Translations under genes and position numbers: made by a program
The notes under the pieces: generated by a model
What the model was told of the DNA's origin: nothing
Seen by the model: only the letters and a program-made list of their open reading frames with translations
The model's database searches: none
Assembly: GCA_013399305.1 (NCBI GenBank)
Contig: VXAI01000015.1
Span: 6,198,182-6,262,181, forward strand
Direction: 5' to 3'
Origin: Rostratula benghalensis
Lineage: Eukaryota; Chordata; Aves; Charadriiformes; Rostratulidae
Length of the DNA stretch: 64,000 nt
Shown here: piece after piece, positions 61,401-64,000 of the stretch
Position numbering within the stretch: the first letter of the stretch is position 1
Layout: each line of letters opens with the position of its first letter

Positions 61401-64000
61401 GTGAGGGTCCCTCCAGTTCTCCCACCCTCAGCTCGGGCTTTGGGGCTGTAGGGTGGCTGCTGAGCCACGTGTGTCCCACTGGCCCTTTGCCACTTCCCAG
61501 GGTGAGCTTGAGCAAAACACTGGATTTTCCTCCCTTCCCTGGCAAGAGAAAAGCACGTCCCAGGCCCATGCTCCTGGGGAAGGGAGGATGCCGGGGCCTG
61601 ACCTGCCCTCCTGAGAGCCCTTTTGGGCAAATGGACCTCACTTCAGGGGCTCCAGGGGCTCTGCCTTTGGCTTGTGCCTCAGCTGCACTGTGTTTGATGG
61701 CTGGGGAGGCTCAGACTGCACTATTCAAATTCCAGGCGACGCTACCTCCTGTGACGAGCGTCTGCCAGGGCTGTAAATCCTTCACATCCGGGATTGTCCC
61801 TCCCTTTCTCTGCGCACACGTAGAGACCCCGACCATGGGGCCAGCACGGTGGCTGCCAGGCTGCAGTATCCACCAGGGTGTCTGGCCAGCCAGTGGCTCC
61901 ACGGGGAAGACCCACAGCATGGCTGCTCTAGAGAGACCTGGGGGAACCCAGTGGGCTCCCCTCGTGGCTTTTGTAGGGAGAGAAGGAGGGATTTGCAGCC
62001 AATATTCCAGGGCAATAGGCTGCTGCTGTCACTCTTCAGGTAGACATTTAGGCAGAGTTTGATTATTTGGCTGCCTCAAAACACTCAGCATTTCCAAGCC
62101 CTAACACTGTAGGCATCACCCCAGCCCATGGCCTCCACTGGGAGAGTGAAATCCAGCTCAAGGCACTGCAAGCTCGCTGGGGTGGGCACAGAGGCTCTTA
62201 CTCCAGCCATCTTCATACGCAGACTCCAGCTTAGCCAGAGACGTCTTCAGGGCTCTCACTTTGGCATCATGTGGGGTCCTGGGGCAGGAGCTCAGCAGAA
62301 GTGTTGGGCTCATCCTGGCAAAGGCTGTGTCTAAGGTTCCAGCTTAGGCAGGGGAAGGCAGCCCCGTGCCCAGCAGTGTCAGAAGGGGGCCAGGGGCCAT
62401 ACAGTGTCTGGCCCGAGCCCCCCAAGGAGCTGCCTGTGCCATGCACCGTGCTCTGCAACAACCTGTGTGGTCGTGTCGCTGTGATTCACCCCCTGGTTTT
62501 CCTCCTTCCCTCTGCTTTATGCTTTTCTTGCCCCCCCTCCTCCCCAGTTGTTGTGAAGCACCACATTCCTTTCCTCACAGTCATTTCCATTTTCCAGCCC
62601 TGGACTTTGCTTCCAGTCTCTTCTCCGCTTCCTTTGCTCAGATGACCAGTAACAAAGCAATTAGTGATGCTCCCATCAGGCTTTAAAGTCGGTGTGGCAA
62701 TAAGGCAGTGAGGGACAGAGGTATTTTGCGCCTCTTACTTGTTCCAGGAATAAGTCACTGGTCTGGTGACACTTGGTTTGCAAGGGTTTTCTGTGAGGCT
62801 TAACCCCAAAGTGTCTCTCCAAAAAGTAACTCAGTTCTGCAGCCATTCCAGGTGTCACGTGGATGCTTATTTCACAGGGGCACAATCTGGTTCTGGCCCC
62901 TGGGTGTGCGGCACCGGCCTGCGAACGGGAGGCTCTTGGGGTGAGCCAGGACTCAGTTTTGCTCTGGATTCCCTCCACCCCCCAGCTCCCGGAGGCAGAG
63001 CAGGTTCAGGAGCTTTCCCAGACAGGGCTGGGATGAAAGCAAGTCTCCAAGGCTGCTCTGCCCCAGCCAAAGGGTGGGGAACTGCCCGCCCTGGGCCTGC
63101 AGCCCAGGCAGGGCTGTGCCAGCTCCCTGGGCCGGGCCGCCCTCCTTGGCACAGCCTTCAAGGGCTGGGGAGGTGGAGGGTAAGGAGAGTCCAGCCCGCA
63201 GGGTAAGAAGGGAGAGTCCTTCCAGGCAAACCGAAGGAACCAGGCAGGGTGGAGCGCTGGTTTGTCTGGAAAGACGGTGCAGGGAAGCCCTGTAACATGG
63301 GGATAACGTGATAATCTCTGCAAGCAGCAGCAAGGAAGGAGGAGCCCCTTGGCCTGAGCCCCCGGCCAGGCAGCCCACCTGGCTTCACTCCATGCTCAGC
63401 AGGACAGGGAGAGCTCCCCCACCACGGAGGGGGGCTCGGTAGCTTTATTTGCCTGTTCTTAACAAGCCAAATGAAGCTGTTTCCTTTCTGCTCTTATTTT
63501 CTTTGCTGGTTTTCATTGGAATCTGGGCTGGTTTTGATATTGGTGCCTGGTGCTTGTTTGCCTGGCAAACTGCAAAGAGGAAAAGTCTCATTAGAGAGAT
63601 TCCAGGCCTGTGCTTTTGCGGCTGAGGGCTTGGAAACTTCTCATTCCCGCTCCGTGGTCCTCCAGGGAGACCTCCAGCCAGAGCTGGAGAGAGCAGGCTT
63701 GCTACTCAGGCTATCTCAAAGGTAAACCCGGAGTAGCATGAAGGCCTCTTTATCTTAAACATTTCCAGCCTCTTCCAACAGCTTTACAGGTGCTGTTTGC
63801 TTTTCCTCCTTCTGGCGGACGCCATCTCTAAGGCAGAACGTCCCCCTCAAAGATGGAACAAGCCTGGAATCGGCTCCTCAGCCCACAGGGCAGCACCCGC
63901 GCGGCGATGCTGAGCAGCTGTCTGCCTGGCAGGGCTGTTCCACTTGGCAGCCAGACAAAGGACTCAGGAGTAGGAGGAAAACAAGGCTGGGAGGGAAAGT
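58500..64000. other. Intergenic DNA to the right edge
   Basis: No recognised gene, repeat family or RNA. GC content rises after about 61300. A 244-codon plus-strand frame (61328-62062) and other open frames near 62271-63378 lie in this GC-rich part and resemble nothing I know. By synteny CDK2AP1 should follow in the plus orientation, so this stretch may hold its upstream regulatory DNA, but that is inference. Confidence 0.55.

Noticed and set aside
55206..64000. CDK2AP1, expected next by synteny
   Set aside because: No sequence corresponding to its conserved coding exons could be found, so it probably lies beyond the window.
1..64000. tRNA, rRNA, snoRNA genes or CRISPR-like arrays
   Set aside because: No convincing cloverleaf, box C/D or H/ACA structure, rRNA segment or regularly spaced repeats were seen by eye. 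A Rfam/tRNAscan search would be needed for a firm negative on small RNAs.

Overview
The window is avian genomic DNA. CR1 LINE fragments, avian-type ERV long terminal repeats (LTRs), short introns, CpG-island promoters and the gene order point to a bird, and the LTR types suggest a passerine or other neoavian. The gene order matches the vertebrate block SNRNP35 / RILPL2 / KMT5A / SBNO1, which lies on human 12q24.31 and, from memory, chicken chromosome 15. Nothing in the sequence suggests a prokaryote, plasmid or CRISPR locus.

Layout: four genes alternate in strand. SNRNP35 (minus, N-terminal part only) runs off the left edge and shares a CpG-island promoter (about 370-1440) with RILPL2 (plus, 4 coding exons, 1048-5394, 214 aa). 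RILPL2 converges tail-to-tail on KMT5A (minus, 8 coding exons, 9566-18254, 341 aa). KMT5A and SBNO1 are divergent, with 4-5 kb between their CpG islands. SBNO1 (plus, 31 coding exons, 29551-53927, 1391 aa) has its promoter at about 22-23.2 kb, broken by a 260-base run of Ns. All exon models were built by reading splice sites and checking phase by hand. All complete reading frames are intact and close to human length.

Repeats: three solo LTRs were recognised, in KMT5A intron 3, SBNO1 intron 2 and SBNO1 intron 5; the last is nested inside a CR1. A second CR1 lies downstream of SBNO1. From 55.2 to 64 kb I recognise no gene. By synteny CDK2AP1 would be expected further downstream, but none of its exons were seen here.

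How the genes relate: SNRNP35 is a U11/U12 (minor) spliceosome protein, KMT5A writes H4K20me1, RILPL2 is a Rab-effector-like trafficking adaptor and SBNO1 is a strawberry-notch DExH-box nuclear protein. They form a conserved neighbourhood, not a pathway. SBNO1 carries what reads as a textbook U12-type intron, the substrate class of the spliceosome that contains SNRNP35. I found no convincing undescribed system. The observations most worth checking are that U12-type intron, an in-frame candidate cassette exon with a tandem NAGNAG acceptor in SBNO1, the 10-nt first coding exon of KMT5A, and promoter motif clusters.
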